From contig JAAXKN010000002.1 in the NCBI GenBank assembly GCA_025612375.1, forward strand, positions 186,001-250,000: DNA of 64,000 nucleotides, given 5' to 3'. Of the stretch, positions 1-9,985 are shown piece by piece. Numbering within the stretch: position 1 is the first letter of the stretch; every line of letters starts with the position of its first letter. Made by a program: the position numbers and the translations under genes. The notes below the pieces were generated by a model. That model did not search any database. It was not told where the DNA came from and was given only the letters and a program-made list of their open reading frames with translations. Origin of the DNA: Ignavibacteria bacterium (GTDB lineage Bacteria; Bacteroidota; Ignavibacteria; Ignavibacteriales; SURF-24).

Positions 1-205
1 ACTGACCGTGTTGTTTGGTAAGGGTAATATAGTCCCAGTTAATGAATTTTATTCCGTCTTTGGTTTTCACCTTAGCGGCTCTCACGCGCGGATTTCTGAC
101 ATCGTTAGTAACTGCCACATCTTTGAGCTTACCAATAATCTGGTAATCGTGAGAAAAGATATTAATGTCTAGTATTCTGCTGAAATCAAAACTAATAAAC
201 TGCAT
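1..205 (-). CDS. PRC-barrel domain protein, 3' part outside window
   Basis: The reading frame starts at an ATG read leftwards from 205 and runs off the window edge, giving 68 residues. A clear ribosome binding site (GGGGAGGTT) lies a few bases upstream, which fixes the start. The peptide begins MQFISFDFSRILDI and contains IIGKLKDVAV, the pattern of a PRC-barrel domain (a small beta-barrel found alone or at the N-terminus of MgtE-like magnesium transporters and ribosome maturation factors). Which of these it belongs to cannot be told from the fragment. The PRC-barrel call is by residue pattern only. Confidence 0.5.
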   Translation of the reverse strand, partial: MQFISFDFSRILDINIFSHDYQIIGKLKDVAVTNDVRNPRVRAAKVKTKDGIKFINWDYITLTKQHGQ

Positions 206-1011
206 TTTAACCTCCCCTTTAGAGAGAAATTAAGCGTTAAGAAATAAATCCTTGTCATTTAATCCATGGCATTGATACACCGTATCCCGGCTTAATTACA
301 AAACCAATAGCAGCAAGAAAAGGCACTGGAAAACAGGTTCCCAATATGTCTTTTTAAGCAAAACGCCTGGAGACAGAAGAGATGTTACACTTGTAAAAAT
401 TGGAATTGGAACAAAAAAGATTATTCCTGCTCCGAAATTTTGATAGATGCAATCTTTACAAATTCGCTGGAAGCACTAACCGGGGATTAAAATAGGGAGT
501 TCAGAAAAAGATCAGCCTCAAACCCGGAGATTGTACTTCCCTGGAATATCGGGATAAATTCTTCGAGCAAAATAAGCAACGCTTATCACCGCCAGAATCG
601 TCCACAGTATCTCCTCTGTTTGTTGCTAAAATTTTTTTCCTGCATGTAATTTTAATTAAAATATTAAGTTTTGTCAATTATTTTTTGAAGCAATGCGGAA
701 TAAAATTCACGTTCGCAACAAAAAATCCCGGTCTGGCAGACCGGGAATCCGTAATGCAGTGAATTCCGGATTGTAACCGGGTGTAATATTTAGTATTTTA
801 GAACTGCAAATTTTTATAGTCTGCGCGATTAGCAAATGAATTCTGGTTTTTCCCTCTTCATTTTTATAGTTGACCTGGCCTAACCTGCTCTTAATCCTCT
901 TTGCAGATAATCTAACATGCAAAATTACCTGGTGAGAAAAAGTTACCAAAAGCTATGTGCTGATCAGTATGAACAAACTATCTTTAACCTTAAATACAAC
1001 AGAAAAAATAT
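206..1011. other. intergenic stretch, no convincing gene
   Basis: About 800 bases without a supported gene. It is A/T-rich with many stops in all frames. An 80-codon frame read leftwards from 949 runs straight through a terminator hairpin and has no recognisable product, so it is not called. The only clear structure is the hairpin at 719-745. Confidence 0.5.
719..745 (-). terminator. Rho-independent terminator, minus strand
   Basis: CCCGGTCTG and CAGACCGGG form a nearly perfect stem at 727-745. On the minus strand the hairpin is followed by a T-rich run (revcomp of 719-726). No gene is visible just upstream on the minus strand, so the transcript it ends is unknown; a small RNA or lost gene between 750 and 1000 is possible. 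Confidence 0.6.
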
Positions 1012-2643
1012 ATGATAAGTACTAGTAATCTGTCACTCAGATTTGGTAAAAGGGCATTATTTGAAGAAGTTAATCTGAAATTTACTCCCGGCAACTGCTA
1101 CGGCATTATTGGCGCCAATGGCTCAGGCAAATCCACCTTTATTAAAATCCTTTCAGGTGAGATCGAGCCAAGCTCAGGAGAAGTCATTATTACTCCCGGG
1201 GACAGGCTTGCCACATTAAAGCAGGACCATTTCCAGTATGATGAGTTTCAGGTAATTAAAACCGTACTGATGGGGCACCAGAAGCTGTTCTCAATTATTG
1301 AAGAAAAGGACAAACTGTACGCTAAGGCTGAATTCAGCGATAAAGACGGAATAAGAATTTCAGAACTTGAATGTGAATTTTCAGAATTAAACGGCTGGGA
1401 AGCTGAATCCGAGGCGGCTGAACTGTTAAATGGACTTGGGATCGGCAATGACCTTCATGAAAAACTCATGAAGGACCTCTCGGGAAATGAGAAGGTAAAG
1501 GTCCTCCTGGCGCAGGCATTATTCGGGAACCCCGATATACTGCTTCTGGATGAACCTACAAACCACCTTGATATTATTTCCATACAGTGGCTTGAAGAGT
1601 TTCTTGAGAAATTTAAGAACACCGTTATTGTTATTTCGCACGACAGGCACTTCCTTAACCAGGTATGTACGCATACAGCCGACATTGATTTTGGAAAAAT
1701 TCAGATGTACACCGGGAATTACGATTTCTGGCTTGAAAGCAGCCAGCTTGCGGCAAAGCAGGCCAGGGATGCAAACAAAAAAATTGAAGCAAAGAGGGCT
1801 GAACTTCAGGAGTTTATTTCCCGGTTCAGCGCCAACGCTTCAAAGTCCAAGCAGGCAACTTCCAGAAAAAAGCAGCTTGAAAACCTTACACTTGAGGACA
1901 TAAAGCCCTCCTCGCGCAAGATGCCTTATATTGCTTTTAAGCAGGAACGTGAAGCCGGAAACAACCTGCTCGATATTAAGGATCTCACCAAATTCTACGG
2001 CGAAGAGATACTTCTGAATGATATTTCCTTAAAGGTGGATAAGGGGGATAAGATTGCCCTTGTGGGGCCCAATGACCTGGCAAAAACTACGCTGCTTAAT
2101 ATTCTTATGGAGAAAGAAAAAGCTGATAAAGGCAGTTTCGAATGGGGAACTACAACCAGACAAGCCTATTTCCCCAAGGACAATGCTGATTTTTTTAATG
2201 TTGATTTGAACCTCATCGACTGGCTGCGCCAATACTCGGCAGAAAAGGAAGAGACTTACATAAGGGGATTTCTTGGACGAATGCTTTTTAGCGGAGAGGA
2301 ATCCTTAAAAAAAGCCAATGTACTCTCCGGAGGTGAGCGAGTACGCTGCATGCTTGCCAAAATGATGCTTACAGGCGCAAATGTCCTGCTGCTTGACGGC
2401 CCGACAAATCACCTTGATCTTGAATCGATCTCTGCATTGAATAAAAGTCTGATAGATTTTCCCGGGACCATCCTTTTCAGTTCACACGATCATCAGTTTA
2501 TTCATACAATTGCAAACAGGATAATTGAAATCATACCAACCGGAATTATTGACAGGAACATGACATTTGACGAGTATTTAAATGACCCGGAAATCAAAAG
2601 GCTCCACATTGAAGTATACCAGGCTTCTGCGATTGACCTCTGA
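1012..2643 (+). CDS. ABC-F family ATPase (YbiT/YkpA-like), second site degenerate
   Basis: A 543-residue protein with two ABC domains and no membrane segments, the layout of ABC-F translation factors that bind the ribosomal E site. The first domain has Walker A GANGSGKST (residues 34-42) and Walker B/D-loop LLLDEPTNHLD. The second has a weak Walker A, GPNDLAKTT (352-360), and LLLDGPTNHLD with Gly at residue 463 where the catalytic Glu is expected. The linker between domains (about 240-320) is rich in Lys, Arg and Glu. The order and motifs such as WGTTTRQAYFPKDN fit the YbiT/YkpA branch. The degenerate Walker A may be usual in that branch; the Glu-to-Gly change is more striking. Target and role (antibiotic resistance or translation tuning) are not visible. 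It is a single gene next to tRNA-Asn. Confidence 0.85.
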   Translation: MISTSNLSLRFGKRALFEEVNLKFTPGNCYGIIGANGSGKSTFIKILSGEIEPSSGEVIITPGDRLATLKQDHFQYDEFQVIKTVLMGHQKLFSIIEEKDKLYAKAEFSDKDGIRISELECEFSELNGWEAESEAAELLNGLGIGNDLHEKLMKDLSGNEKVKVLLAQALFGNPDILLLDEPTNHLDIISIQWLEEFLEKFKNTVIVISHDRHFLNQVCTHTADIDFGKIQMYTGNYDFWLESSQLAAKQARDANKKIEAKRAELQEFISRFSANASKSKQATSRKKQLENLTLEDIKPSSRKMPYIAFKQEREAGNNLLDIKDLTKFYGEEILLNDISLKVDKGDKIALVGPNDLAKTTLLNILMEKEKADKGSFEWGTTTRQAYFPKDNADFFNVDLNLIDWLRQYSAEKEETYIRGFLGRMLFSGEESLKKANVLSGGERVRCMLAKMMLTGANVLLLDGPTNHLDLESISALNKSLIDFPGTILFSSHDHQFIHTIANRIIEIIPTGIIDRNMTFDEYLNDPEIKRLHIEVYQASAIDL

Positions 2644-2780
2644 GAAACAGCTGGTCATGTGCTTAACGGCAAATATTCCGGGAAAACAAAATTTTTCAAT
2701 AGATTCTAAAGAAAAAAATAATTAGCTTAAATTTATCTGAAGAAAATTGGGATTAATTAAAAAATTAATCCTTTTATAGC

Positions 2781-2809
2781 TTGACAAGTAGCGATTAATT
2801 ACATATTTT
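2781..2809 (+). promoter_or_regulatory. sigma-70-type promoter for the tRNA-Asn locus
   Basis: TTGACA at 2781-2786, a 17-base spacer and TATTTT at 2804-2809. Transcription would start near 2816, ahead of the degenerate tRNA copy (2851) and the intact tRNA-Asn (2948), so both probably lie on one primary transcript. Confidence 0.55.
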
Positions 2810-2850
2810 TATAACTCAAATTTTTGCTCGACATAAAATTTGATTTACAC

Positions 2851-2922
2851 TCCGCGATAGCTCAATGGCAGAGCATTCGACTGTTATCCCGAAAGCTTTC
2901 GGGATGCAGGTTCGAAAAGCGG
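2851..2922 (+). pseudogene. degenerate tRNA-Asn copy with palindrome (relic A)
   Basis: This stretch matches the intact tRNA-Asn at 2948 through the acceptor 5' strand, D arm and anticodon loop, including some 10-15 bases of leader. After CTGTTA the sequence switches to the perfect 16-base palindrome CCCGAAAGCTTTCGGG (2888-2903) instead of the anticodon-stem 3' strand and variable loop. It rejoins the tRNA at TGCAGGTTCGA but the T-arm 3' strand is lost, ending in AGCGGA. It cannot fold as a normal tRNA. It is one of four relics in the window with the same substitution (see 23664, 24086, 25371). Confidence 0.7.
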
Positions 2923-2947
2923 AAAACATAGATTTTGATTTTTACAC

Positions 2948-4603
<1,656 letters not shown>

Positions 4604-4645
4604 TTACTTTTCTCCCACATACTTTTATTGAAATTTTAATTATAA

Positions 4646-4674
4646 GGTGATGGGCCGCTCAAAAACCCATCACC
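4646..4674 (-). terminator. strong hairpin between small gene and recombinase
   Basis: GGTGATGGG and CCCATCACC form a nine-base stem with an 11-base loop. No T run follows on either strand, so it may be an attenuator or processing signal between the 4683-4835 gene and the recombinase rather than a true terminator. Confidence 0.35.
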
Positions 4675-4682
4675 TAATTCAA

Positions 4683-4835
4683 TTACAGAGCTTTGTTCTT
4701 TGTGGAAACAACCGCCTTAAGGAGGCTTAACAATTTTGAAGCCCTATCAGTTGCTTCTGAAGCGGAAATTTCTTCACCAAAATATTTTTTATATAATTCC
4801 TGAAATTCCCTTAGCTCATTATCCTTAATAATCAT
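4683..4835 (-). CDS. small unknown protein upstream of recombinase (50 aa)
   Basis: A 50-residue frame beginning MIIKDNELREFQELYKKYFG and continuing EEISASEATDRASKLLSLLK. It is mostly helical, acidic/basic mixed, without a signal peptide. Small proteins with a similar '(D)xFxxLYKKxFGxEISxxEAxxxAxxLLxLxK' look are commonly seen near recombinases of integrative elements; this is recalled family resemblance, not a search result. Its start codon overlaps the stop of the preceding 32-residue frame by an ATGA junction. It lies 80 bases upstream of the recombinase on the same strand, so the two are probably co-transcribed. A role in controlling the recombinase is possible but not shown. Confidence 0.6.
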   Translation of the reverse strand: MIIKDNELREFQELYKKYFGEEISASEATDRASKLLSLLKAVVSTKNKAL

Positions 4836-4930
4836 TGTTGTCTTCTGGAAATACCGTCAGTATAAGTGCTATCTGACTCCTGTATAATGACGGCCCATTT
4901 GTAGGCGCTATGACTATCCGCACTTATCAT
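4832..4930 (-). CDS. possible 32-aa protein, coupled to next gene
   Basis: ATG at 4930 opens a 32-codon frame (MISADSHSAYKWAVIIQESD...) that stops in an ATGA overlap with the start of the 50-residue gene at 4835. An AGGTG sits seven bases before the start. The tight overlap is the main support. No family is recognised; it could also be a leader peptide. Confidence 0.35.
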   Translation of the reverse strand: MISADSHSAYKWAVIIQESDSTYTDGISRRQQ

Positions 4931-5224
4931 AATGCACCTGGGTTCTAAGCTGGTCTTTTTCTTTCAATGCGGCGATAGCACAAAAAAGCCAGCCTATCAG
5001 GTTAAACTACTTTCTTTATTTTAACCCTGCGAATAATAGCCAATTAAAGGTTACATCTAAATGAAAAATTTTATATTGTACTTTTATAACATATATCCTC
5101 CTTACGATTACTGTACATAAATGAGTCCTTTAGTTTAAGTTCTTACCGAAAAGAGCATAGAATTCCCTTGTAGAAGCCTACCAATTTTTCAAACAGAATA
5201 TTTTAATGTTACTTGAAAAGGGTT
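4931..5224. other. intergenic region upstream of recombinase operon
   Basis: About 290 A/T-rich bases without a gene. The minus strand has a perfect Shine-Dalgarno (AAGGAGGATAT, near 5090) followed by ATG TTA TAA, a two-codon frame, which may be a decayed start. One TGTACA hexamer is at 5112-5117. The promoter for the recombinase operon should lie here, but no clear -35/-10 pair was found. Confidence 0.4.
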
Positions 5225-6610
5225 TTAAGCTACAAGATCAACTGGTACCCTGTAGACGATTACGGCATCTGGGAAATTAGGAGCAAACCGCTGTCTGGAA
5301 GACTGTATCCCTGCTCTTTTCAAGGCTTTTGTCACATCTGCCTGGTGTGTGTAAGAATTCACTTTGTCTTTCTCAGTTACTTCGACGGTAAACTCCTCTG
5401 CCAAGACATAGTAAAAGTTGCTGTCCATTTTGGGGACTTTATTTACATCGGTCTTGTTCGACTTAATAAAGTCAATTATCACGCATTTGCATACATTTTC
5501 AGGTTTAGTGGCCTGGGCCTCACTCTTTTTCATAATTATCTCTCTCGCATAGTTATTCAGCATGGCGAGATAATCGTTTCCTGGAGAGCTTAAGATCTGT
5601 GACAAGACAAGCAAGGGAAACCATTTATCCAGGTCTCTGTTTTTAATTAGGGGGTTAATATAGATGCCGCTCTGCAAAGTTGAGTGCTCATAAACCGCCT
5701 TCCCATTTTCTTTTAGCCACGAATAGATAAAGGCTTTTATTTTGGTGGTTTCTGCCTGATCTGCCGCGGTGTTAAGAAATGGTTTGATCTGGGCCCCTTT
5801 AGCCGAATGCATATTTAGGATATGGCACCTGTCTTCGATTGTAGGGATAAGGCGGGCTATTGCTCCCAGTATTTTGGGGCAGTATGTCGAGAACTCGACT
5901 GTATCGCCTTTTATGGTCCTTACCGCCTTGCCATTTTTCTCATACCCAGAGTTGATTATTTGGAAGGTCTGAAGGTTGGTGCTGACATGGCTGCCTAAAT
6001 TTTCCACCTCATCTAAAAACAGGGTTGGCTTCTGCTCATTAACGACTCTGATAATTGAAGCGTCGGTTGTATTAGAAAAGAATTGCGGCTTTGCAACTAA
6101 CAATCCCATAACGTGCATAAGTGTGGTCTTGCCTGTGCCCTGTTCTCCAGTGATGTTCAGATATGGAATGCGATTGAACATTTCAAAGCAGTAAGTCAGC
6201 ACCGAATAAACAGAAACCAAGAAATACTCTTCCTCTCTTTCGAGATAAACGTACTTTTTAATGAAAGAGGCAATCATCTGAAGTAAATCTTTGCCGTCAC
6301 TTTGATCAGTTCCATCTTTGTCTTCAATGTCCGATGCCTCCTGCCCTGATGCTTTTGATAAAGACTTTGCATATTCCATCGCCGAATCATGGTCGCTGAA
6401 TTCTTTGTCGATTGTAATTACCGACTTATACTTTTTTACCCCGCTTCTAACCGTCACATGGAACGGCACCCCAAATAACATTACCAGAGAGGCCTCTTCG
6501 GGAGATTCCTCCTCGGCAGATTCTTTCTTGGCAGATTCTTCCTGAGGGTTCTTATCTTTCTGTTCATCTGAAGTTTCATTCAGATCATCGGTAGTAAAAT
6601 TATCACTCAT
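5225..6610 (-). CDS. P-loop ATPase, replication/DUF3631-type
   Basis: A 461-residue protein. Residues 1-45 are a low-complexity Glu/Lys/Ser tail. A P-loop ATPase core follows with Walker A GEQGTGKTT and Walker B TLFLDEVENLG, resembling phage and plasmid ATPases of the DUF3631/DUF927 helicase-like group. The start at 6610 is chosen because AAGGAG lies six to seven bases before it; the frame is open ten codons further, but that extension crosses the TGTACA repeats at 6625-6647. It is divergent from the Xre gene at 6860 and probably acts in element replication or its control. A DNA-translocating role is inferred only from the ATPase motifs. Confidence 0.7.
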   Translation of the reverse strand: MSDNFTTDDLNETSDEQKDKNPQEESAKKESAEEESPEEASLVMLFGVPFHVTVRSGVKKYKSVITIDKEFSDHDSAMEYAKSLSKASGQEASDIEDKDGTDQSDGKDLLQMIASFIKKYVYLEREEEYFLVSVYSVLTYCFEMFNRIPYLNITGEQGTGKTTLMHVMGLLVAKPQFFSNTTDASIIRVVNEQKPTLFLDEVENLGSHVSTNLQTFQIINSGYEKNGKAVRTIKGDTVEFSTYCPKILGAIARLIPTIEDRCHILNMHSAKGAQIKPFLNTAADQAETTKIKAFIYSWLKENGKAVYEHSTLQSGIYINPLIKNRDLDKWFPLLVLSQILSSPGNDYLAMLNNYAREIIMKKSEAQATKPENVCKCVIIDFIKSNKTDVNKVPKMDSNFYYVLAEEFTVEVTEKDKVNSYTHQADVTKALKRAGIQSSRQRFAPNFPDAVIVYRVPVDLVA

Positions 6611-6624
6611 ATGTTCTCCTTTCT

Positions 6625-6647
6625 TGTACAAGCTGTACACTTGTACA
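6625..6647. promoter_or_regulatory. three TGTACA repeats upstream of ATPase gene
   Basis: TGTACA occurs at 6625, 6634 and 6642, just upstream of the ATPase start. The 15-base TGTACAAGCTGTACA here is the exact reverse complement of TGTACAGCTTGTACA at 9986-10000. A further TGTACA is at 6735. The location between promoter and start suggests an operator; iterons for a replication protein are an alternative. Confidence 0.6.
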
Positions 6648-6798
6648 GATTTGTGTTGTTATGTTACTATCCCTTCATTACAATCAAATTGATTTTGCGA
6701 ACGATAGTTTTTGAATTAAAACGTTCAACTCACATGTACATAAGCAATATTTTTATTGAAATAGTTTCATCGATTTAAAAAATATTTAAAATTTTATA

Positions 6799-6834
6799 AA
6801 TGTGCTTGACACATTCATAATAATTTATTATATT
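6799..6834 (+). promoter_or_regulatory. promoter and overlapping operator of Xre gene
   Basis: TTGACA at 6806-6811, a 17-base spacer and TATATT at 6829-6834 make a near-consensus promoter. The inverted repeat AATGTG-N5-CACATT (6799-6815) covers the -35 box, a typical arrangement for autorepression by the regulator encoded at 6860. Confidence 0.65.
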
Positions 6835-6859
6835 TATTAAATAAACATATAAAAGTTCT

Positions 6860-7309
6860 ATGTCACTAATGACCATAAGAAAACAGAGAAAGCTGACGGG
6901 CGAGCAGGTAGCAAAACAGCTCGGCATTTCAAGAGCGCACTATACTCATCTTGAGAACGGTACCCGACCTCTTACTAATGAGCTTATTGCAAAGATAGCA
7001 AAGGTGCTTGAGGTTAGTCCTAAAATTGTCAGGGCCGAGACAGAAGTTCAGAGGTTGCGCAATCTTGTCCCGAACAGTTGGATTTTTAAAATAAAAATAA
7101 ACGGGCAGCCTTTCATTAAGGCCTTCCTTGAATACTTAAATGAGTCAGGCAGGTACTCATCCTTAAATAATGATGAGCTTTCCGAGAGACTCATTAAATT
7201 TATTTTTCTTCACATTGAGCATTCCTTAAGCCAGGAGCTCATGGAGAACAGTGAGATAATTGGATTTATCTCTCGAAAGTTAGGGCACAACCAAAATACC
7301 CCTAAATAA
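6860..7309 (+). CDS. Xre-family transcriptional regulator
   Basis: A 149-residue protein with an N-terminal helix-turn-helix of the Cro/CI type (residues about 4-58: TIRKQRKLTGEQVAKQLG, then ISRAHYTHLENGTRPL) and a C-terminal helical region of unknown function, probably for oligomerisation. There is no strong ribosome site; either ATG6860 or the ATG three codons on could start it. It follows a near-consensus promoter with an inverted repeat over the -35 box, which suggests it represses itself. It is divergent from the ATPase gene and followed in the same direction by the replication genes, so it probably controls the replication module. Confidence 0.85.
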   Translation: MSLMTIRKQRKLTGEQVAKQLGISRAHYTHLENGTRPLTNELIAKIAKVLEVSPKIVRAETEVQRLRNLVPNSWIFKIKINGQPFIKAFLEYLNESGRYSSLNNDELSERLIKFIFLHIEHSLSQELMENSEIIGFISRKLGHNQNTPK

Positions 7310-7347
7310 CCCGAACAGGGTTTATTAACTTCTAATCAAAATCACAG

Positions 7348-7641
7348 ATGGAAAGACACTTCGTTACGCAGGATTTCTACCTGGCCGCGGCGGCAATGGC
7401 CAAAAACTACGACCTGGTAGATTATTACCGTGAAGGCGGTTTTACCACCTTCCTATTCAGAGAGACACCAGAGCTCCATCAGTTTATAAAGGAATATTAT
7501 TCCGAACTGACTACAATTGAGCCCGTAAAGCATGCAAGAGCAATAAAATCCTTAAAATCTCTTTGCCACAGTCTCTCTTTATCAATATCTAAATCAACAT
7601 CTAACAATGAATTACACAACAAAAAGAAAGGATTCAATTGA
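7348..7641 (+). CDS. small DUF5659-like protein
   Basis: A 97-residue protein starting MERHFVTQDFYLAAAAMAK. The pattern 'F-x-T-x-D-xx-L-A-A-xx-x-A' followed by a phenylalanine-rich strand (GGFTTFLFRET) resembles DUF5659, a short domain frequent in phages and integrative elements, though this is only a motif impression. Its 3' end overlaps the start of the primase-helicase gene by 35 bases in another frame, which implies translational coupling. Function is unknown; position suggests a replication accessory protein. Confidence 0.65.
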   Translation: MERHFVTQDFYLAAAAMAKNYDLVDYYREGGFTTFLFRETPELHQFIKEYYSELTTIEPVKHARAIKSLKSLCHSLSLSISKSTSNNELHNKKKGFN

Positions 7642-9652
7642 ATTATCTGTAAAAGAAAAAACATACGACACATGGGATAATATTCATTTTAAAAGTGAAG
7701 TCACCCCATATTCAGATCTGGAGAAGACTTTCAAATCGAAGAACTTCAGCCCAATAATATGGAATGGAACAAGGGCGCAGGGCAATTACTCTTATGCCAC
7801 GGCTTTCGTCGTCGACATTGACAAGCACGGCTGGACAATCGAAAAAGCCGAGCAAATTCTTAAGGACCACAATCTAAATTATGCTCTTATCACGAGCAAG
7901 CGCCACACAGATGAAGCACACCGCTTCCACATTCTCCTACCATTTAGCAGACCTGTATTCACACTAAAGAATTATGAAGAAATAACTGCAAGGATCTACA
8001 AAGACCTTTTCCCGAAGTCAGACGACCAGGTTCTAGGTGGTGAAAGATTCATATTCGGAAGCAGGGAGGACTCTTATTATTCAGCCCATTTCAGCGGAGA
8101 GAATTATCAGGTCGATGTAGGACCCCAAATAAATAATGCCTGGGATGACGAATTTGAAGTGACTCTGCCTACGGGAGAAAGCAAAAGGGCAACAGACATT
8201 GAATTAGCCGACGGTGAAACAAAGCCCATTTACTGCCCATTCCACGATGACAACAGCCCCTCGGCATTTCTGGCATATTCAGGGGACAGTTTTAATCACT
8301 TCATTCATTGCTCATCCTGCGGAAGAACTTACTGGAAAATACAGAGCAAAGATATAAAGGAATTAAGGTGCCGCGATTTCTGGTCCACAGGTACGGGAAT
8401 TTTTGAAGCTGGCATCGTGAATGATACCTTTTCACTGGAGCTAATCGGGGAAAAGAAATTCTACAGCAAGGTTAAGGTAAAGACAAAAGAGCAGAAAGAC
8501 AGCTATTATGATTATCTGGTTCAAAACAAAGACCTTCACCGCCTGGACCGCATTGACTATGTGGGTGATCTCACGGTAGATGAATCGGAATATTCAGCTG
8601 ATGCAGGATCGGGGATTTTTACGGTGAAAGTTAAGGCCATTGCTGAAAGGACAAGAGATAATCAGTTTATTGAGAACTATCTTGAAGAGATGTTTGGTCG
8701 GCATAAACAGTTCATCAAAGAATGGCTGGCTGTATTCTGCTACACTAATTATGAAAAACTTCCGACCATTATCCTGACTGGTCCGCGCGGCGCTGGGAAA
8801 AATACCTTTGCTGAGATGATACAGGCAATTTATCCGACGCTGTCTACCGTGGCTGGCGACATTAAGGGCAGTTTCAATCCCTTTGCAGAAAAAAAGTTCG
8901 TCTACATCGATGAATCTGCTTCCGACGGTAAAGTCCAGTACCAGATGCTGAAAAAATTCTCGGGACAGGGTTTCGTTGAGGTGAATAAAAAATATATACC
9001 GCAGTATCTGGTCAGAAATAATTTGAATATAATGCTTCTGTCAAACGATGATCTGCCCATTTATGTCTCACGGGATGAACTGCCGACAGACGAAAAAAAT
9101 AATCAGTTCTTCGTCTTTCAGGTTAAATCCAGAAATACATTTGATCCGAGAATAAAGGAAAAGCTAATTGACAGGCTGGGGTATTATATTCGCACCGAAC
9201 TGAAAAATGTCTTTGAGAATCTAAGCACAGGAGGTTACAGGTACTCAATTAGTGTGCCGATTACAGATGAAGAGAAAAAGCTCTTCAATAACAGCCTTAC
9301 TGACATTGAAGCAGAAGCTGACAGGGTGATAGACCTTTTTGAAAGCAGGATAACTGACCCGTCATGGCAGTACAATGCCTTCATAAAATCAGGGCTAATT
9401 CCTTCAGAATTCTTTGATGATGCCGTCAGGAATTATAATGTAAATAAGGTAAAGGTAATCCAGTACTTTCAGAAAAAGCAGTATCTGGCAAATGAAAAGG
9501 CTGACAAGTACCAGCAGATAAACGGAAGGCGCCCTTATTCATACAAACTGGGGAAGATTTGGTTGGATTTAATAAGCAGACAGCCCAACTACCAAACCCC
9601 TAAAGTGCCTGTTGACCTTTTTACCGACAGGCATCTGAACGGGCAGTCATAG
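7607..9652 (+). CDS. primase-helicase replication protein
   Basis: A 681-residue protein that combines three parts. Residues about 40-160 carry AEP-type primase signatures (AFVVDIDKHG and, 40 residues on, EAHRFHILLPF). Residues about 205-245 hold a zinc-binding segment with CPFH and CSSC pairs like CHC2 primase zinc ribbons. Residues about 385-520 form a superfamily 3-like helicase core with Walker A TGPRGAGKNT and Walker B FVYIDES. This layout is usual for replication proteins of phages, plasmids and satellites that prime and unwind their own origin. No Shine-Dalgarno precedes ATG7607, consistent with coupling to the upstream gene. Immediately downstream lie repeated GTGCCTG heptamers, a candidate origin for it to act on. 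Confidence 0.85.
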   Translation: MNYTTKRKDSIELSVKEKTYDTWDNIHFKSEVTPYSDLEKTFKSKNFSPIIWNGTRAQGNYSYATAFVVDIDKHGWTIEKAEQILKDHNLNYALITSKRHTDEAHRFHILLPFSRPVFTLKNYEEITARIYKDLFPKSDDQVLGGERFIFGSREDSYYSAHFSGENYQVDVGPQINNAWDDEFEVTLPTGESKRATDIELADGETKPIYCPFHDDNSPSAFLAYSGDSFNHFIHCSSCGRTYWKIQSKDIKELRCRDFWSTGTGIFEAGIVNDTFSLELIGEKKFYSKVKVKTKEQKDSYYDYLVQNKDLHRLDRIDYVGDLTVDESEYSADAGSGIFTVKVKAIAERTRDNQFIENYLEEMFGRHKQFIKEWLAVFCYTNYEKLPTIILTGPRGAGKNTFAEMIQAIYPTLSTVAGDIKGSFNPFAEKKFVYIDESASDGKVQYQMLKKFSGQGFVEVNKKYIPQYLVRNNLNIMLLSNDDLPIYVSRDELPTDEKNNQFFVFQVKSRNTFDPRIKEKLIDRLGYYIRTELKNVFENLSTGGYRYSISVPITDEEKKLFNNSLTDIEAEADRVIDLFESRITDPSWQYNAFIKSGLIPSEFFDDAVRNYNVNKVKVIQYFQKKQYLANEKADKYQQINGRRPYSYKLGKIWLDLISRQPNYQTPKVPVDLFTDRHLNGQS

Positions 9653-9911
9653 CCATAACAGGCGCCAACGCAACAAAAAGCGTCTGAAATGTGCCTGTCC
9701 TGTCTGCTGAAGTGCCTGCCTATTAGGTGACGGGCAGGCACTTTATGCTTTGAAAACATGTCATATTCAAAGAATTTACCTAAAATGCCTGTTGTGCCTG
9801 TTGAAATACATAAAAATGGGAAAAAGTAAAATATGTGTATTTAATGGTGAAAATAAGAGCAAACAATATAGTTATAGAAAGGTTCCACTTTTGGACAGGC
9901 ACTATAGGCAC
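9605..9911. other. candidate iteron replication origin
   Basis: Copies of GTGCCTG or its complement CAGGCAC lie at 9605, 9691, 9712, 9735 (inverted), 9794 and 9896 (inverted), with shorter matches at 9786 (TGCCTG) and 9906 (AGGCAC). The copies at 9712 and 9735 sit in an 11-base-pair hairpin (9710-9743). An A/T-rich stretch (9801-9890) separates the last groups. Iterons plus an A/T-rich segment next to a replication gene is the standard picture of an origin. The hairpin may also terminate the primase transcript. Confidence 0.55.
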
Positions 9912-9985
9912 TTTGGGTGCGCTTGTTGCGCAGGGAAAGCAAGCCGATGCCGATGATGCACAACAAAACCCCCCTATTAATGACA

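Noticed and set aside
707-949. 80-codon minus-strand frame in the first intergenic region
   Set aside because: It reads through the terminator hairpin at 719-745, has no ribosome site and no recognisable product.
4861-4926. Inverted repeat ATAAGTGC/GCACTTAT as a riboswitch-like RNA
   Set aside because: The eight-base arms are 50 bases apart, lie largely within the 32-codon frame, and no known RNA family pattern is apparent.
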